The position numbers and the translations under genes were made by a program. The notes under the pieces were generated by a model. That model had not been told where the DNA came from and ran no database searches. It saw nothing but the letters and a program-made list of their open reading frames with translations. A stretch of DNA of 64,000 nt from contig JACRLB010000046.1 in assembly GCA_016235445.1 (NCBI GenBank), positions 17,446-81,445 of the forward strand. The letters are read 5' to 3'. Positions 33,111-41,743 of the stretch are shown here, one piece after another. Position 1 is the stretch's first letter, and each line of letters starts with the position of its first letter. Source of the stretch: Chloroflexota bacterium. Its GTDB lineage: Bacteria; Chloroflexota; Anaerolineae; Anaerolineales; Villigracilaceae.

Positions 33111-33410
33111 ATGAACACAAAAAAAATTATTCAACACATTCAACATACTTTTAATCCACAGAAAGAAAAAATGGAACTCAAAGACGAGGTTGTACTTAAG
33201 TTCCTGCGCGTACTCGAAAACGCCCGCGAAGAAGAACTATCCTGCGGAGAGATGTACGCCCGCCTCGATCAATTCGTGGAAAGCGAAGTCCAGGCCAAAG
33301 ATGCAGACAAGATCACCCCGCTCATTCAGGAACACCTGGACATGTGTCCCGAATGCTGTGAGGAATACGAAGCCCTCCTGGCGATACTGAAAAACACAAA
33401 GGAAGTATAA
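33111..33410 (+). CDS. Probable zinc-binding anti-sigma factor (ZAS-like)
   Basis: A 99-residue soluble protein with a C-terminal HLDMCPEC motif (His-x3-Cys-x2-Cys), the signature of zinc anti-sigma domains, and a helical N-terminal half. It lies directly after an ECF sigma gene in the same orientation, which supports sequestration of that sigma. There is no membrane helix, so the signal would be cytoplasmic, for instance redox state or zinc. The ATG at 33111 is preferred over one at 33087, which would add eight residues and lies across the inverted repeat. A strong terminator follows. Confidence 0.78.
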   Translation: MNTKKIIQHIQHTFNPQKEKMELKDEVVLKFLRVLENAREEELSCGEMYARLDQFVESEVQAKDADKITPLIQEHLDMCPECCEEYEALLAILKNTKEV

Positions 33411-33415
33411 AAAAA

Positions 33416-33446
33416 ATGACGGGTGAAGAACCCGTCATTTTTTTTA
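33416..33446 (+). terminator. Terminator after the anti-sigma gene
   Basis: ATGACGGGT-GAAGA-ACCCGTCAT followed by TTTTTTTT. Confidence 0.92.
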
Positions 33447-33462
33447 TTAATTCACCTTAGAG

Positions 33463-33595
33463 AGCGTTTCTTAAGTCCGAAAATTGAGAAAGAAAAGAGC
33501 ATTAACCACAGAGAACACGGAGTCCACAGAGGCTTTTTAAGGTTTTTTCTCCGTGCTCTCTGCGGTAAAAAGCCTTTAAGAAACAGTCTCTTACG
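33463..33595. repeat. Nested inverted-repeat element, outer arms GAGCGTTTCTTAAG
   Basis: The outer arms TTAGAGAGCGTTTCTTAAG and CTTTAAGAAACAGTCTCTTA flank the core TTAACCACAGAGAACACGG ... CTCCGTGCTCTCTGCGGT. Same core as 31949-32091, different outer arms. Confidence 0.8.
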
Positions 33596-33597
33596 CG

Positions 33598-33715
33598 CCC
33601 TCATACCCTAACGGGCACTTTCCCCAACCCTTCCCCTTCGCTTTGCGGGGGAAGGGAGTCCCCTCTCCCTGCGGGACATCATGCCCGTAGGGTAGAGGGC
33701 TAAGGTGAGGGAAAG
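33598..33715. repeat. GC-rich CCCTCATACCC repeat
   Basis: Holds CCCTCATACCCTAACGGGCA, CCTTCCCC/GGGGAAGG and CTCTCCCTGCGGGACATCAT with TAGAGGGCTAAGGTGAGGG. Its left third is the inverted counterpart of 16108-16145. Nothing coding in 33447-33748. Confidence 0.75.
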
Positions 33716-33748
33716 TCTACGTTTTTTCGTGAAACTGCGTAACATCAG

Positions 33749-34564
33749 TTACTTGAAATAAATGGTTGGGCCAAAAACAAGAGTGTATGCAAGCAGGAAA
33801 GCGGCGCTCGAAACGATCCAGCCCCAGCTTCTCTCCATGGTAAAAGGCGTGTCGCCCGTATTCTTTTTGCGGTCGAGTAGTTGCATCATCCAGGCCAACC
33901 CTGAAGTGCCGCCCATGCTCGATGCTACTGATGAGACCAGTACGATTACGAGTCCATAAGGGTTAAGCAAACCAATCAGCACCGCAACCAACCCACCCGT
34001 CAGGTAGGAGACGAGCGAGAGCATTTGCGCACGGTTGACCCGTTCCACGCCTTCGCCGCCGATGAAGGCGTCCATCTTTCGAATGGAAATACGAATCACC
34101 CAGTAATAACTGGCAAGGCCAAGGACAGCCAAACCAACACGGTATATCCACTCAGGCTGAACTTGATAGAACGCGCCGTATTGGCCTGTACCAAGGTCGC
34201 CAATGCCAGCTATGCCTGAGAAAAGCACATATCCCGCCGCGATCATCAGGTTGACCGTTGCAAAGTGCCACAGGAAATACCTGAGCTGTGAATTTGATTT
34301 TGAAGCACGATCAATGAGCGCCATACCAAGAACGCCTGTTATCAAGCTCATCAACGGGCCTGCAAGAGCTACGAGGCGGTTTCCCATATTTGAAAGACTC
34401 TCGTAGTTACAGTCTACATAAAATGCGCCAAGCTCCTTGATGCGGCCTCCAAGCGAGTAACATGCGAGGGCGTGCCCCGCGTGTTCATGCAATGCAGTGG
34501 CAAGCATAAATGAAAAGGCTGAAAGCAAGATCAGCGTTGGAAGGTCAACCTTTATTTTAGACAT
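33749..34564 (-). CDS. Polytopic membrane protein, M50 metallopeptidase-like with HExxxH motif
   Basis: A 271-residue protein with about six to seven membrane helices. The first helix holds LHEHAGHALACYSLGG, which resembles the zinc site of site-2 proteases but has one extra residue (His-Glu-x3-His rather than His-Glu-x2-His). A second conserved-looking segment is NRLVALAGPLMSL, similar to the NPDG-containing helix region in position but lacking that motif. Function as an intramembrane protease is therefore uncertain. Its start follows AAAGGAG. It sits next to two M4 protease genes. Confidence 0.6.
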   Translation of the reverse strand: MSKIKVDLPTLILLSAFSFMLATALHEHAGHALACYSLGGRIKELGAFYVDCNYESLSNMGNRLVALAGPLMSLITGVLGMALIDRASKSNSQLRYFLWHFATVNLMIAAGYVLFSGIAGIGDLGTGQYGAFYQVQPEWIYRVGLAVLGLASYYWVIRISIRKMDAFIGGEGVERVNRAQMLSLVSYLTGGLVAVLIGLLNPYGLVIVLVSSVASSMGGTSGLAWMMQLLDRKKNTGDTPFTMERSWGWIVSSAAFLLAYTLVFGPTIYFK

Positions 34565-34764
34565 ATAAATCTCCTTTATTCGAATTGTAATTGCAAGAGT
34601 ATAAACGTGTTGTTCCTTTAAGTCATCTTTCTATAAATGGTTTTTTAGAGTGGACAGCAAACATACATCCAACAATTCAACCTGTCGGGTTTTTTATGAA
34701 AACTCATGTAATACAACATCAACAATTCAGACCCTCTTTGTGAAGTATATTTTGTTAATCTCAA

Positions 34765-34793
34765 TTGACTTTGCATTTTTGTTATGTTATTAT
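34765..34793 (+). promoter_or_regulatory. Sigma-70-like promoter upstream of the large M4 protease
   Basis: TTGACT (34765-34770), a 17-base spacer, TATTAT (34788-34793). Transcription would start near 34800, giving a leader of about 150 bases. The rest of the AT-rich gap 34565-34952 shows only a weak CCGG hairpin near 34838; no riboswitch class is recognised. Confidence 0.65.
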
Positions 34794-34952
34794 TTTATTG
34801 CTCCATTCAAAGAAATGAGTGTTTCAAATAAATTCCGGTGTATTGCCGGGCCTGGCACGACGAGGAGGATACTATTAAAAAAATTACACCATCGGTTATT
34901 CGAAAAAAAAACTTCATACGTTTGCATCTTATATTAATTTAAGGAGATGAAG

Positions 34953-37900
34953 ATGAAATCAGTTAAACTATTTCCAAAGTATAGATCAATGCTCAACATA
35001 CTGTCGGTATTGATTATCATTTCGTTACTAGCGGCAGGGGGAAGTTCAAACGCAGCGGCAAAAAGTCCTTCACAAGAATCACTCCCAAACGCTGTAAATC
35101 AGCAAAAATTAAATCAATGCCTTGGGGCGGAGGGGAATACCACGTACCACCCATTGACCGGTAATGTCAGTTTTGCGGGGGCCAGCCCGGTTGAGCCAAT
35201 TCAACAGATCACGGAGGGGTTACAATCTGCTTCTCCGGAAGAGGCGGCGCGGGGGTATCTGTCTGAGTGTGGGAGCCTGTTTGGGTTGACCGATCAGGCC
35301 AACGATTTAGTCATGAACCGCGAAAGGGTGACGGAAGATGGGCGGACTGTGGTGCGCTTCCAGCAGTATTTTCAGGGCGTCCCAGTCTTTGGCGGGGAAC
35401 TTCTGATGCAGCTTGGTGCAGGTAATAATGTCATTTTGGTTAATGGCAGTGTGTTGCCGCGAGTCAAGTTGAACACTCAAGCTGGTGTTGACCCTGCCGC
35501 CGCGCAACAGGCAGCTTTGCAATTGGTGGCGGAGCAGTACGGCCTCAGCGCGGATGCCTTAAAGGTGAGCGACGCGCAGTTGTGGGTTTATAGCCCTTTG
35601 TTGATTGAATCCAAGATTGCGCCGGCGGCGCTGGTATGGCGGATGGAAGTTACGCCGCTGGAACTGGCTCCGATCCGTGAACTGGTGTTGATCAACGCAC
35701 ATGATGGCAGTGTTGTGTTGGATATCAACCAGGTGGACACCGCCTTGAATCGCCTGACTTACACAGCAGGTAACACCACTACACGACCCGGCACCCTGGT
35801 TTGCAATGAATCCGACCCGACTTGTGCGGCCGGGGATACGGATGCGAAAAACGCCCATAAATTCGGCGGCGATACGTACAATTTTTATTCCACTTATCAC
35901 GGCCGTGACAGCCTTGATAATGCTGGTATGTCCCTGATCTCCACCGTGCATTATGATACTGCCTATTGCAATGCCTTCTGGGATGGATTCCAGATGACTT
36001 ATGGCGACGGTTGTACCATCGTGGTGGATGATGTGGTGGCGCACGAAATGACGCATGGCGTAACAGAATACGAGTCTAACCTGGTGTATTCCTACCAGTC
36101 TGGCGCCATCAATGAATCTTTCTCAGATATTTGGGGTGAGTTTGTGGATTTGACCACCACTACAGGCGGCACCGACACAGCCGGAAACAGATGGCTAATG
36201 GGTGAAGATACAAGCATTGGCGCAATTCGCGATATGCAAGATCCCACCACGTTTGGCGACCCTGACCGAATGGGAAGCCCGCTTTACTACACTGGTTCTG
36301 GGGATAACGGCGGCGTCCACACGAACAGTGGCGTGGGTAATAAAACGGCTTATTTAATTACCGATGGTGACACCTTCAATGGATACACCGTTACTGGCAT
36401 TGGCATCACGAAGGCCGCCAAAATCTTCTACGAAGCTCAGACGAATATCCTTGTTTCCAATTCGAATTATCATTCGCTCTACGATGCGCTGAGACAGGCT
36501 TGCACCACTTTGACCGGCACCAGCGGCATTACAGCGGCGGATTGTACGGAAGTGGGCGAAGCCGTTCTTGCGACGCAGTTGAATCTCCTGCCCCTGCCTC
36601 CCGCGGCCCCTGCAAATGACGCTTTTGCAAGCCCAATCGTTATATCCACTACTCCTTACACCAACACCCAGGATATTAGCAGCGCCACTACGGCGGGCGA
36701 CGATCCTACTTTCTCCTGCACTTCGCATAAAGGCACAACTTCGGTCTGGTATCAAGTCACACCCTCCTCGTCAGGCACGCTTACCGTGGATACGGTCGGC
36801 AGTAATTTCGATACCGTGCTTGGCATTTGGACGGGTAGCACTCCGGCCGGGCTGACATCGGTGGGTTGCAATGATGACATTGATTACGCTGGCGGCAATT
36901 ACCAGTCGCGAGTGATCGTCTCTGTCACGGCGGGTCAAACTTATCGTATCGAGGCGGCAGGCTACTCCGGCGGGGGAAACCTCACCATCCACGCGAGTCT
37001 TCCAGTGTCCTCCAATACGCCTACTATTATCGCCCCTAAAGGCGCAACTACCGACACAACGCCAACCTATAAATGGAGCAAGGTAACAGGAGCAACCAAT
37101 TACCGCTATCAACTCATGAAAGGCGCGACAACCGTATATACAAAGACGGTTTCCGCAAGTGTCTGTGGGGCAACCACCTGCTCCAGCACACCGCCAAATG
37201 TGCTTGGACCTTTCGCGTACAAATGGCGAATTCAAGCAATGGTTGGCGGTGTATGGAGGGCTTACAGCGCTTATACAGCCTTCACAATATCTCCAGCGAC
37301 CATTGCCCCTAAAGGCACAATTACGGATACCACGCCAACTTATAAATGGACCAAGATTGCGGGAGCAACGCAATATCGCTATCAACTCGTGAAAGGTGCA
37401 ACAACGATATATACGAAAACAGTTCCCGCCAGCGCCTGTGTAGGGGCAACCTGCACAAACACGCCTACAAATGTGTTGGGAGCTTTCACATACAAATGGC
37501 GAGTTCAAGCAATGGTGGGCGGGGTATGGGGTACCTATAGCACCTATGCTACTTTCACTATAAACTCGTCGACTGGTGGATTCGACTCCCAATTCACCAG
37601 CGATGCTGCCGGATGGACACCTTCGAGCGGTTCGTGGAGCGTATCCGGTGGCAATTATCATTCACCTGGTATTGCCTCAAAAGCTGTAACAACCGTGCAT
37701 AGTAACAGCTACAGCACTCTTACATACGAGGCCCGAATGATGCGGACAGGGGCATGTATAAGCTGCGTGAATTCCCTTTATTTCCGTGGCATACCAAACC
37801 CATTAATGTCCAACAACAACTGGAATACCGCCTTTAGATTCTCGTATACCAATGATGGATACTGGCAGTTCCTGTATATTAATAACGGGGTTTACTATTC

Positions 37901-38228
37901 ATTGGTGGACTTCACCCCCACATCCGCCATCGCTCAAAATGGATGGAATACGCTAAAGATCGTTGCAAATGGAACCTCCATTAAGCTCTACATCAACGGT
38001 TCTATGATGGTTTCCGGTACGGCTACCGGTTTTAACCCAACCGGGAATGTAGGAGCTGGCTTTTACAGCAGCTATGGCGCAAGTGAAATAGGATATGTAG
38101 ATTGGGCCAAACTTAATCTAACCGGTCTGCCCTTTGAATTTACGCCGGAAGAAGAAGGCGCCTTGACATTCGATCTATCGAACGAAACGCTTCTTCCAAT
38201 GGAAGGAGATCCAAATATTGCTCCATAA
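34953..38228 (+). CDS. Secreted M4 (thermolysin-family) metalloprotease with C-terminal repeats
   Basis: Extracellular zinc endopeptidase. The 1091-residue precursor has a signal peptide (about 1-35), an FTP/PepSY-type propeptide (to about 245), and the M4 catalytic domain with H364-E-M-T-H368, the third zinc ligand Glu in GAINESFSD, and the catalytic His in DNGGVHTNSG. After about 545 follow a PPC-like beta domain, two near-identical 90-residue Fn3-like repeats (each starting IAPKG, with TDTTPTYKW and VLG-F-YKWR), and a C-terminal jelly-roll domain (from about 870). The ATG at 34953 is six bases after AAGGAG. A sharp terminator follows. A likely role is nutrient scavenging or surface processing. 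Confidence 0.93.
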   Translation: MKSVKLFPKYRSMLNILSVLIIISLLAAGGSSNAAAKSPSQESLPNAVNQQKLNQCLGAEGNTTYHPLTGNVSFAGASPVEPIQQITEGLQSASPEEAARGYLSECGSLFGLTDQANDLVMNRERVTEDGRTVVRFQQYFQGVPVFGGELLMQLGAGNNVILVNGSVLPRVKLNTQAGVDPAAAQQAALQLVAEQYGLSADALKVSDAQLWVYSPLLIESKIAPAALVWRMEVTPLELAPIRELVLINAHDGSVVLDINQVDTALNRLTYTAGNTTTRPGTLVCNESDPTCAAGDTDAKNAHKFGGDTYNFYSTYHGRDSLDNAGMSLISTVHYDTAYCNAFWDGFQMTYGDGCTIVVDDVVAHEMTHGVTEYESNLVYSYQSGAINESFSDIWGEFVDLTTTTGGTDTAGNRWLMGEDTSIGAIRDMQDPTTFGDPDRMGSPLYYTGSGDNGGVHTNSGVGNKTAYLITDGDTFNGYTVTGIGITKAAKIFYEAQTNILVSNSNYHSLYDALRQACTTLTGTSGITAADCTEVGEAVLATQLNLLPLPPAAPANDAFASPIVISTTPYTNTQDISSATTAGDDPTFSCTSHKGTTSVWYQVTPSSSGTLTVDTVGSNFDTVLGIWTGSTPAGLTSVGCNDDIDYAGGNYQSRVIVSVTAGQTYRIEAAGYSGGGNLTIHASLPVSSNTPTIIAPKGATTDTTPTYKWSKVTGATNYRYQLMKGATTVYTKTVSASVCGATTCSSTPPNVLGPFAYKWRIQAMVGGVWRAYSAYTAFTISPATIAPKGTITDTTPTYKWTKIAGATQYRYQLVKGATTIYTKTVPASACVGATCTNTPTNVLGAFTYKWRVQAMVGGVWGTYSTYATFTINSSTGGFDSQFTSDAAGWTPSSGSWSVSGGNYHSPGIASKAVTTVHSNSYSTLTYEARMMRTGACISCVNSLYFRGIPNPLMSNNNWNTAFRFSYTNDGYWQFLYINNGVYYSLVDFTPTSAIAQNGWNTLKIVANGTSIKLYINGSMMVSGTATGFNPTGNVGAGFYSSYGASEIGYVDWAKLNLTGLPFEFTPEEEGALTFDLSNETLLPMEGDPNIAP

Positions 38229-38247
38229 GCAAGCTTCCATTCAATAA

Positions 38248-38284
38248 ATATGAAAGCCCCGCCATATCAGCGGGGCTTTCATAT
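38248..38284. terminator. Bidirectional terminator after the M4 protease
   Basis: ATATGAAAGCCCCGC, loop CATATCA, GCGGGGCTTTCATAT then TTTTT. It serves the protease and, on the other strand, the small membrane protein gene at 38316. Confidence 0.9.
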
Positions 38285-38315
38285 TTTTACAACCATACTC
38301 TTTATGTTACCAACC

Positions 38316-38549
38316 TCAAAACGGCAGGGACACCCCCAGTAACTTCAACCCGGCATAGATCATGAGCAGACCCACAACCGCAGCCCAGGGAGCGCGTCGG
38401 GCCAGTTCCAGCAACACGTCCCAGAAAGAAGCGGCCTGCAAAGTCTTTACATCCGCAACAGGCTTCAAGACTCCCAGCCAGACGAGCACCGAGACGATCT
38501 CCATCCCTGTCCCCACCAGAATAAGCAGATAACCTACACCAGTTTGCAT
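38316..38549 (-). CDS. Small two-helix membrane protein
   Basis: A 77-residue protein with two membrane helices (about 3-25 and 53-73) and a short polar loop. I do not recognise a family. The ATG at 38549 is supported by an excellent GGAGG seven bases upstream; the longer reading from 38621 adds 24 residues without support. It stands alone between the two protease genes, reading the other way. Confidence 0.7.
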   Translation of the reverse strand: MQTGVGYLLILVGTGMEIVSVLVWLGVLKPVADVKTLQAASFWDVLLELARRAPWAAVVGLLMIYAGLKLLGVSLPF

Positions 38550-38765
38550 ACACAGCCTCCTATAATAAAATAAACAGATTGAACGGAATGCAGACTTTAG
38601 CCTGCATTTTCGCAGGAGCAAAGCGGAATAAATTTATAATTTACTGAATTTAGTATAGAACATTCGGGGGAAAGATTCAATACAAATTAAAAAAATGGTT
38701 GAAAATGGCCCTGCCAAAGCGTATACTGGTACTACTTATCGTATCGTCTTTAAAAAGGAGAATCC

Positions 38766-39902
38766 ATGCACACCCATCATTCTGTATTCTGTATCACCCC
38801 CCCGCACATGCTCCAGGAGATTGTCCGCAACGGTTCCTCCACCCAGCGCGATCTTGCCCTGCGAACCCTGATCACCTCCGAACAGATGCGCGGTCAGCGG
38901 CGCGCGATAAAGTCTGTGGCCGCCTTTATGGGCACAGCCATAACAGCAGGAGACAAACAACGCTCCGTCTACGACGCAAAGAATGACTCCCAATTACCCG
39001 GCACACTGGTGCGAAACGAAGGCGACCCCGCCTCCACCGACCCTGCTGTCAATGAGGCTTATGATGGATCGGGAGTAACCTACGATCTTTACTACGATAT
39101 TTTTGGACGAAACTCGATCGACAACAAAGGGTTGAAACTCGAATCCACCGTCCACTACCAGAAGGGATACGACAACGCCTTCTGGGACGGCAAACAAATG
39201 GTCTACGGCGATGGCGATGAAGACCTGCCCCCCGCCGATCGCTTATTCAACCGCTTCACCATCGCATTGGACATCATCGGGCACGAACTCACCCATGGCG
39301 TCACCCAGCACGAAGCCAACCTCGCCTACTGGGACCAGTCCGGCGCGCTCAACGAATCCCTGTCCGATGTATTCGGCTCACTGGTAAAACAATACCAACG
39401 AAAACAAACCGCCAGCGAAGCGGACTGGGTCATCGGCGAAGGCCTGTTCACGTCCAATGTCAACGGAGTCGGCATCCGCACAATGAAAGCGCCAGGCACC
39501 GCCTACAACGATCCCGTTCTCGGCAAAGACCCCCAGCCCGGGCACATGAAAGATTACGTCCGCACCATTGAAGATAACGGCGGCGTGCATATCAACTCAG
39601 GCATCCCCAACCACGCGTTCTATATCACCGCGCTCGAGTTGGGCGGCAACGCCTGGGAAAAGGCAGGGCGCATCTGGTACAAAACCCTCACAGACAAACT
39701 CCAGGAACGCTCCACCTTCCAACAGGCATGTGACCTGACCTACGAAGCCGCCAGCGAACTCTTCGGCGCAAACAGCCTCGAACAGCAAGCCGTCAAAAAA
39801 GGCTGGAGCGAAGTTGGCATCACCGTCGGCGGTGATGCGCCCACAGGCTGTCTAAGCGCCATCCTCGGCGTCTTTGGAATTTCAGCACGCGCGGAGAAAT
39901 AA
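38766..39902 (+). CDS. Protealysin-like M4 metalloprotease
   Basis: Zinc protease of the protealysin subgroup, made without a signal peptide and kept inactive by a short propeptide. The 378-residue chain begins with that propeptide, including the typical PPH motif (residues 12-14 in CITPPHML), and has the M4 core with H173-E-L-T-H177, Glu197 in GALNESLSD and the catalytic His in DNGGVHINSG. The ATG follows AAAAAGGAG. Its stop overlaps the start of the inhibitor gene (TAATG), the usual arrangement for this pair. Confidence 0.93.
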   Translation: MHTHHSVFCITPPHMLQEIVRNGSSTQRDLALRTLITSEQMRGQRRAIKSVAAFMGTAITAGDKQRSVYDAKNDSQLPGTLVRNEGDPASTDPAVNEAYDGSGVTYDLYYDIFGRNSIDNKGLKLESTVHYQKGYDNAFWDGKQMVYGDGDEDLPPADRLFNRFTIALDIIGHELTHGVTQHEANLAYWDQSGALNESLSDVFGSLVKQYQRKQTASEADWVIGEGLFTSNVNGVGIRTMKAPGTAYNDPVLGKDPQPGHMKDYVRTIEDNGGVHINSGIPNHAFYITALELGGNAWEKAGRIWYKTLTDKLQERSTFQQACDLTYEAASELFGANSLEQQAVKKGWSEVGITVGGDAPTGCLSAILGVFGISARAEK

Positions 39903-40213
39903 TGCAAATCATATTCGAACGTTCGGGCGGCATCATGGGATTGAAATCCAGCCTGACCTTGGATTTGAACGAACTGCCCCTCGATCAAGCTGGGACTTTA
40001 CGCAGGCTCCTCGACGAAGCAAATTTTTTTTCGCTGACGGAAAATCCCCCCACCCGCCCCACCCCGGATGGTTTTCAATACACCCTCACCGTCGTAACCG
40101 ACACCATCTCGCACACCGTCCGCACCAGCGACACAACCGCGCCAGATGAATTACACCCCCTTCTTCATGAGCTTTCCCAAAGGGCAAGGACTCAGGGCAG
40201 GCTGAAGGCGTAA
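39902..40213 (+). CDS. Emfourin-type protealysin inhibitor
   Basis: A 103-residue protein matching the emfourin family (small inhibitors of protealysin-like proteases): MQIIFERSGGIMGL at the start, DLNELP, then a central strand region and DELHPLLHELS near the end. The coding frame starts within the protease stop codon, so enzyme and inhibitor are made in a fixed ratio. It would hold the cytoplasmic protease inactive until release or export. A strong hairpin follows. Confidence 0.88.
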   Translation: MQIIFERSGGIMGLKSSLTLDLNELPLDQAGTLRRLLDEANFFSLTENPPTRPTPDGFQYTLTVVTDTISHTVRTSDTTAPDELHPLLHELSQRARTQGRLKA

Positions 40214-40240
40214 TTCCTGCAACAGCAGGGCTTAAATACA

Positions 40241-40281
40241 CAGTCCCGAATGACGGATCATTTACCCGTCATTCGGGACTG
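40241..40281. terminator. Perfect 16-base hairpin between convergent genes
   Basis: CAGTCCCGAATGACGG pairs with CCGTCATTCGGGACTG. Placed between the inhibitor gene and the convergent yggU gene, it may terminate both, though no long U-tract is present. Confidence 0.65.
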
Positions 40282-40306
40282 CTTCCATTTCATATGTGTT
40301 TTCCAA

Positions 40307-40615
40307 TCAATCCATATACGCCGTAATGCGCTGGTGCGCAGTTTCCACATCCATATCCAGCACCGAGATCAACTTATCCCTGCCGTTCTCACCAGCCACA
40401 ATCTCCACACGAGATTTTGGCACGCCAAGCACCTCCGCAAGAAAAGCCACCAACTCAACATTGATCTGCTCCTCAGAAGCATCCGCGGCGAGATGGACTT
40501 TGATCGTGCCATCATCCAACACCGCCACAACCTGGCTGTTGCTCGCGCGCGGCGTCACACGCACCGCCAAAGCAGACCCGCGCTGGCCGTCGTGAAGATT
40601 AAATTTTCTAGTCAT
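40307..40615 (-). CDS. DUF167 (YggU) family protein
   Basis: A 102-residue member of DUF167, a small alpha/beta family of unknown biochemical role that is often found with yggS and yggT, as here. It shows LAVRVTPRASNSQVV and the conserved region VELVAFLAEVLGVPKSRVEI near the C-terminus. The ATG follows GAGGTG. It is the third gene of a yggS-yggT-yggU operon. Confidence 0.87.
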   Translation of the reverse strand: MTRKFNLHDGQRGSALAVRVTPRASNSQVVAVLDDGTIKVHLAADASEEQINVELVAFLAEVLGVPKSRVEIVAGENGRDKLISVLDMDVETAHQRITAYMD

Positions 40616-40627
40616 GGTTCACCTCGT

Positions 40628-40891
40628 TTATAAAGAAAGAAGGATTTTTATCAAAACCTGCGACAACAACTCAACAGCCAAAATCAGAATCATCGGGCTG
40701 AAATCAACCATCCCCGTCCGCGGCATCAAATTACGGATCGGCCCCAGAAACGGCTCGATAATACGGCCCAGTGCCTCGCGAACCGGATGATACGGCGGCA
40801 GGAAAAACGAAAGCAAAGCCGATGCAATCACAACATAAATAAAAAGCCGCGCAATCGAAGCAATAACCAAAGCCAAAAACTCAAAGTTCAT
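40628..40891 (-). CDS. YggT family membrane protein
   Basis: An 87-residue protein with two membrane helices and the YggT signature between them (YHPVREALGRIIEPFLGPIR). The family is linked to cell division or envelope homeostasis, mostly by gene neighbourhood. The start overlaps the yggS stop by four bases (ATGA). Confidence 0.88.
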   Translation of the reverse strand: MNFEFLALVIASIARLFIYVVIASALLSFFLPPYHPVREALGRIIEPFLGPIRNLMPRTGMVDFSPMILILAVELLSQVLIKILLSL

Positions 40892-41628
40892 TCGATCTCC
40901 GTTTTATATTTTCTCGCGCCCACAATCGCCGTACCCACCCGCACCAGTGTGGCGCCCTCTTCCACTGCCGCTTCGTAATCCAGGCTGGTTCCCATCGAAA
41001 GCTCCGAAAAATTCACCAGCGGAAATTGCCCCGAAAGATATTCCTGCAATCTCTTCACCTTCTGAAAATACAAACGTGAGAATTCAGCCGTCTCACCCAA
41101 CGGAGGCATCGCCATCAACCCATGCACCTTCAAACGCGGCAGGGAAAAAACGTCCGCAAGTTCGGCGCATAATTCCTGCCAGCGTGTTTCATCCCACGCG
41201 GGCCAGCCGCCTTTGCTTTCCTCGCCGCCAACATTGAACTCCAGCAAAACAGGCAAAGTCCGATTCGCTTCACCGCAAAATCGATCCAGCTTCCGCGCAA
41301 GTTTCAAACTGTCCAGCGAATGTAAAAAGTTAAAGTTCGCGGCCACGAGCTGCGCCTTGCGACTCTGCACATGACCGATCATGTGCCATTCTACCGCAGA
41401 AAATTCCTGGAGAAATTGAATTTTCATAACACCTTCTTCAGGATAATTCTCTCCCAAAATTTTCACGCCCGCCTCGATGGCCGCGCGCACAATTTCCACA
41501 GGCTGTGATTTTGTCACCACAACCAGCTTCACAGACCCCGCCTCGCGCCCCGCCTTTTTTGCCGCAACAGCAATTCTATCCAGCGTCGCCAGATATCTTT
41601 CACGGATGGATTCGACTATTTCGCTCAT
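40888..41628 (-). CDS. YggS/PLPBP family pyridoxal phosphate homeostasis protein
   Basis: PLP-binding protein without known catalytic activity that buffers free PLP and affects amino acid metabolism. The 246-residue chain has the PLP lysine in VVTKSQP, GENYPEEGVMK, WHMIGHVQSRKAQ and the phosphate-binding end MGTSLDYEAAVEEGATLVR. It is first of the yggS-yggT-yggU operon. Confidence 0.92.
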   Translation of the reverse strand: MSEIVESIRERYLATLDRIAVAAKKAGREAGSVKLVVVTKSQPVEIVRAAIEAGVKILGENYPEEGVMKIQFLQEFSAVEWHMIGHVQSRKAQLVAANFNFLHSLDSLKLARKLDRFCGEANRTLPVLLEFNVGGEESKGGWPAWDETRWQELCAELADVFSLPRLKVHGLMAMPPLGETAEFSRLYFQKVKRLQEYLSGQFPLVNFSELSMGTSLDYEAAVEEGATLVRVGTAIVGARKYKTEIE

Positions 41629-41634
41629 GGATTT

Positions 41635-41640
41635 ATTTTA
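41635..41640 (-). promoter_or_regulatory. -10 box of a probable leaderless promoter (yggS)
   Basis: TAAAAT on the minus strand, six bases (AAATCC), then ATG at 41628. There is no Shine-Dalgarno. Confidence 0.5.
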
Positions 41641-41710
41641 ACCGAACCGCGCATCTTTCCTAACCCAAACCTGCTCAAACAACCCAACCATTCGCCACGC
41701 TGACAATTTC

Positions 41711-41743
41711 TGGAGTCGGGCGGCAGGCTGATGGATCCCGGAG
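41711..41743. repeat. CTGGAGTC...GGATCCCGGAG hairpin abutting the pgeF stop
   Basis: A diverged copy of the 29053-29088 hairpin. It begins immediately after the pgeF stop codon (TAA, 41744-41746). Confidence 0.55.

Noticed and set aside
34650..34937. Open frame of 95 codons before the large M4 protease
   Set aside because: It spans the promoter, has no ribosome site, and its composition is that of AT-rich intergenic DNA. Its last 40 codons could be a leader peptide, but nothing supports it.
34800..34950. Possible riboswitch in the long leader of the M4 protease
   Set aside because: Only a weak four-base CCGG stem is seen and no known riboswitch core sequence is recognisable.
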